A stretch of DNA of 9,370 nt from Cytophagaceae bacterium (GTDB lineage Bacteria > Bacteroidota > Bacteroidia > Cytophagales > Flexibacteraceae). Under the pieces are notes generated by a model. It was not told the origin of the DNA and made no database searches. It was given only the letters and a program-made list of their open reading frames with translations. Positions 7,570 through 9,370 of this stretch are shown piece after piece. The stretch covers positions 1-9,370 of the forward strand of contig CANHWS010000124.1 of NCBI GenBank assembly GCA_947464365.1, given 5' to 3'. Made by a program: the position numbers and the translations under genes. Positions within the stretch are counted from its first letter, which is position 1; each line of letters begins with the position of its first letter.

Positions 7570-7577
7570 CAAAATTA
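7570..7577 (-). promoter_or_regulatory. Candidate -7 promoter box for pssA (proximal)
   Basis: TAATTTTG on the minus strand matches TAnnTTTG exactly. A GTTG ends 12 nt upstream, which is too close for a normal -33 element, and no TTG lies at 19-21 nt. The leader to the pssA TTG at 7458 would be about 105 nt. Confidence 0.3.
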
Positions 7578-7605
7578 GTAGAAAGTATGCAACCACCTGT
7601 TATGC

Positions 7606-7613
7606 CAAAATTA
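7606..7613 (-). promoter_or_regulatory. Candidate -7 promoter box for pssA (distal)
   Basis: This is a second exact TAATTTTG, 36 nt upstream of the first and again with a GTTG ending 12 nt before it. The shared layout may mean a duplicated promoter or a repeated regulator site. It lacks a standard -33 TTG. Confidence 0.25.
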
Positions 7614-7649
7614 TATTCGGGAAAACAACACGATATAACACCAAATCCC

Positions 7650-7684
7650 TTGCATCTCTAGCCATATAGATATAGATTTATGGC
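7650..7684 (+). promoter_or_regulatory. Candidate rightward promoter with overlapping 24-bp dyad, upstream of HNH gene
   Basis: TTG (7650-7652), a 20-nt spacer and TAGATTTA (7673-7680) resemble the Bacteroidota -33/-7 pair, with one mismatch to TAnnTTTG at the last base. An imperfect dyad, GCCATA (7661-7666) and TATGGC (7679-7684), with nine of twelve positions paired, covers the -7 box, as an operator would. The leader to the HNH ATG would be about 190 nt. Confidence 0.25.
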
Positions 7685-7874
7685 CAAAATGACGAATAGA
7701 CGGCTGGCTTTCAATATGTTGAAGTCTCGTAACATTCGGCGTAACTGGACTGAAGGTACACGATTGTGAACCTTGAGCGTAGGCCTACTAGGGTACCAGA
7801 AACGATCCTTATAAGTAGTGACAACCAAATAGCAGCGACAGATATAGCACAACGTTAAGCCAGAGCCCGAACCC

Positions 7875-8405
7875 ATGAGTAGCGGTGGTATAAGTCATAG
7901 TAGCAGAGTTCTAGTCCTCAATGCCGACTATAGCGCATTGACCATCTGTAGCATCTACAAGGCGTTTCTGCTTATTTATACCCACAAAGCCGAGCTTGTG
8001 AGTCAGGGAGATGGCCCGCTTCGGTCAGTTAGCAAAGCCTATCCGATGCCTTCCATCATCCGGCTGAATAAATACATCAATATGCCCTTTAGGGGTGGTG
8101 TGGTCCTGAACAGGCACAATATTTTCAAACGAGACGGCCATAGCTGCCAATATTGTGGCAACACCCGCAACCTCACGCTGGACCATGTTTGGCCCAGATC
8201 ACGCGGAGGGAAAACCAGCTGGGAAAACTTGGTCACAGCATGCAAAGGCTGCAACAACCGCAAAGGCGACCTCACCCCAGACGAAGCAAACATGCCCCTT
8301 AATATGCGGCCCTACAAACCTTCGTTCGTCATGTTCTTGAGGGACCTTAGTGGACGTGTCAGTGAGGATTGGTTAACGTACCTAGGCCAACGAAAAGCTA
8401 GCTAA
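7875..8405 (+). CDS. HNH endonuclease family protein with two CxxC zinc knuckles
   Basis: This is a 176-aa HNH/McrA-like nuclease-family protein. After an N-terminal domain starting RVLVLNADYSALTICSIYKAF (11-31), the HNH fold runs from about 77 to 131. It has a first zinc pair C91-x2-C94, D103-H104 in LTLDHVWPRSRGG (the metal and general-base region), N118 in WENLV, and a second pair C123-x2-C126 followed by NNRKGDLTP. All expected catalytic and zinc residues are present, so it is probably an active metal-dependent DNA nuclease. Single-copy relatives of this type, with the same RVLVLNxDYSxL start, are widespread in Bacteroidota and cyanobacteria; their role is not established, as far as I know. 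No methylase or other restriction gene is adjacent, and no intron or phage signature is visible, so I do not call it a restriction enzyme or homing enzyme. The ATG at 7875 has no Shine-Dalgarno. Confidence 0.88.
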   Translation: MSSGGISHSSRVLVLNADYSALTICSIYKAFLLIYTHKAELVSQGDGPLRSVSKAYPMPSIIRLNKYINMPFRGGVVLNRHNIFKRDGHSCQYCGNTRNLTLDHVWPRSRGGKTSWENLVTACKGCNNRKGDLTPDEANMPLNMRPYKPSFVMFLRDLSGRVSEDWLTYLGQRKAS

Positions 8406-8603
8406 GAGGTTGATTTAAGCCAGCAAATGAGGCTGATCAGGAGTGTTACAGATCGGCAAAGGAAGCATAACGTGCAACAAATGCTGATTTGTGATGCCAA
8501 TTTGATGCCTATATTGGCCCTTTGATTACCCCATCTAACACAAACTCTGTGGGTTACCTGCATTAATCGCTTTAGACAGGCAACCTGGCGACGTTATCGA
8601 CCA
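8406..8603 (+). other. Intergenic region between HNH gene and MFS transporter gene
   Basis: There is no clear terminator after the HNH gene and no exact TAnnTTTG box. It holds a perfect 6-bp inverted repeat with a 4-nt loop (ACAAAT/ATTTGT, 8477-8492), overlapping a short near-direct repeat TTTGTGATGCC (8488-8498) and TTTGATGCC (8501-8509). These could bind a regulator of the transporter gene, but this is speculative. A 32-codon frame from 8427 has no support. Confidence 0.35.
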
Positions 8604-9370
8604 ATGACCAAAACCCAACAACGTATCGTCACACCAGCAGTAATTGTGGCAGCCCTCGGCTATTTTGTCGATATCTACGACCTATTACTCTTCAGCATTG
8701 TCCGGAAAGCCAGCCTAGAATCTCTAGGATTTTCTGGTGCTGAGCTTGAGTCAAATGGCATTTTATTGCTGAACCTCCAGATGGCGGGTATGCTGATCGG
8801 TGGCGTGCTTTGGGGCGTGTTGGGGGACAAAAAGGGACGCCTATCCGTCTTGTTTGGGTCAATCTTTATGTACTCGGTGGCCAACGTGGCTAACGGATTT
8901 GTTGGCAGCATCGAAAGTTACGGTTTCTGGCGCTTTGTGGCTGGCATCGGCCTAGCTGGTGAGCTAGGTGCTGGCATAACCTTAGTTACCGAAATCATGC
9001 CGAAAGAAACCCGCGGCTATGGTACGACCATTGTGGCCAGCATAGGCATTGCGGGTGCAGTAGTTGGAGGTGTATTAGCAGATATATTCGACTGGAGGAC
9101 CTGTTACTTCATCGGCGGTGGCTTAGGTCTGGCATTGTTGCTGCTACGTGTTGGTGTCACTGAGTCTGGCATGTATGCTCAGGTGCAGGAGGATAGCAAA
9201 GTTGAGAAAGGGAACTTCTTGGCCCTATTCACCAACTGGAAACTTTTTGGTCGTTACCTAGGCTTCATTTGTATCGGACTGCCAATCTGGTATGTCGTCG
9301 GTATCCTGGTGACATTTTCGCCCGAGCTCGGGGCCCTACTAGGCACGGAGGGGATCAAAGCAGGCAAGGC
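8604..9370 (+). CDS. Major facilitator superfamily transporter, MHS-like, partial (3' end outside window)
   Basis: The first 255 codons of an inner-membrane secondary transporter are visible, starting at ATG 8604. Transmembrane helices appear at about 11-32, 55-74, 82-100, 107-130, 140-160 and 166-184. A hydrophilic loop (186-208) follows, then helix 7 from about 216. This is the N-terminal half of a 12-helix MFS protein. The loop between helices 2 and 3 carries the MFS motif A, GVLGDKKGRLSVLFGS (71-86). Helix 4 with RFVAGIGLAGELGAG (110-124), then PKETRG (133-138), is typical of the metabolite:H+ symporter branch (ProP/ShiA-like sugar or organic-acid carriers). The substrate cannot be told from this half. 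D23 in helix 1 is a plausible proton or substrate site. It lies 198 nt after the HNH gene and need not be functionally related to it. Confidence 0.88.
   Translation, partial: MTKTQQRIVTPAVIVAALGYFVDIYDLLLFSIVRKASLESLGFSGAELESNGILLLNLQMAGMLIGGVLWGVLGDKKGRLSVLFGSIFMYSVANVANGFVGSIESYGFWRFVAGIGLAGELGAGITLVTEIMPKETRGYGTTIVASIGIAGAVVGGVLADIFDWRTCYFIGGGLGLALLLLRVGVTESGMYAQVQEDSKVEKGNFLALFTNWKLFGRYLGFICIGLPIWYVVGILVTFSPELGALLGTEGIKAGK

Larger units (their letters stand above)
7459..7874. other. Divergent intergenic region between pssA and the HNH gene
   Basis: This 416-nt spacer separates the leftward gene set from the rightward one and should hold promoters for both. I see no tRNA, CRISPR or convincing gene. 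It contains a bulged stem close to pssA (7472-7514), two copies of a TAATTTTG box facing pssA (7570-7577, 7606-7613), a promoter-like pair facing the HNH gene inside a 24-bp dyad (7650-7684), and perfect 10-bp palindromes at 7486-7495 and 7779-7788 (GTAGGCCTAC). A 29-codon frame from ATG 7680 has no support. Confidence 0.5.

Noticed and set aside
7680..7769. 29-codon basic plus-strand frame before the HNH gene
   Set aside because: Its ATG overlaps the candidate -7 box, so it would not be fully transcribed, and nothing else supports it.
7658..7876. 72-codon minus-strand frame in the intergenic region
   Set aside because: It has no recognisable domain, its composition looks random, and it overlaps the HNH start; the spacer is better explained as regulatory.
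8427..8525. 32-codon plus-strand frame between HNH and MFS genes
   Set aside because: It is too short, has no ribosome binding context and no family resemblance.

Overview
The window comes from a member of the Bacteroidota. Two genes of the type IX secretion system (T9SS), which is confined to that phylum and its close relatives, lie side by side: porU, the cell-surface C25 signal peptidase/sortase, and porV, its outer-membrane shuttle barrel. Other supporting signs are an M16-family protein with the Bacteroidota-type LDRxxPP N-terminus, little or no Shine-Dalgarno sequence before the genes, and intergenic boxes matching the Bacteroidota -7 promoter element TAnnTTTG. I cannot name a genus. 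A separate PurS subunit argues against lineages that use one long FGAM synthase polypeptide.

Layout: positions 1-7458 are read on the minus strand. From upstream to downstream they hold pssA (phosphatidylserine synthase), purS (small subunit of FGAM synthase), porU, porV, a strong intrinsic terminator, and the first 199 codons of an M16 peptidase-family gene that runs off the left edge. A non-coding stretch (7459-7874) separates these from two plus-strand genes: an HNH endonuclease-family protein, and the first 255 codons of an MFS transporter that runs off the right edge.

Functional links: porU and porV form one unit. PorV carries cargo to PorU, which removes the C-terminal sorting domain at the cell surface. 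pssA (membrane lipid synthesis) and purS (purine synthesis) are housekeeping genes with no known link to secretion. They may share transcripts with porU only because they lie upstream in the same direction. The M16 protein lacks the HxxEH zinc site and looks like the non-catalytic half of a two-subunit M16 peptidase.

No clearly undescribed multi-gene system is visible. The best leads are non-coding: a long bulged stem just upstream of pssA, two mutually exclusive stems in the purS leader, tandem promoter-like boxes upstream of pssA, and a 24-bp dyad over a promoter-like sequence facing the HNH gene. All were found by eye and need comparative or transcript data.
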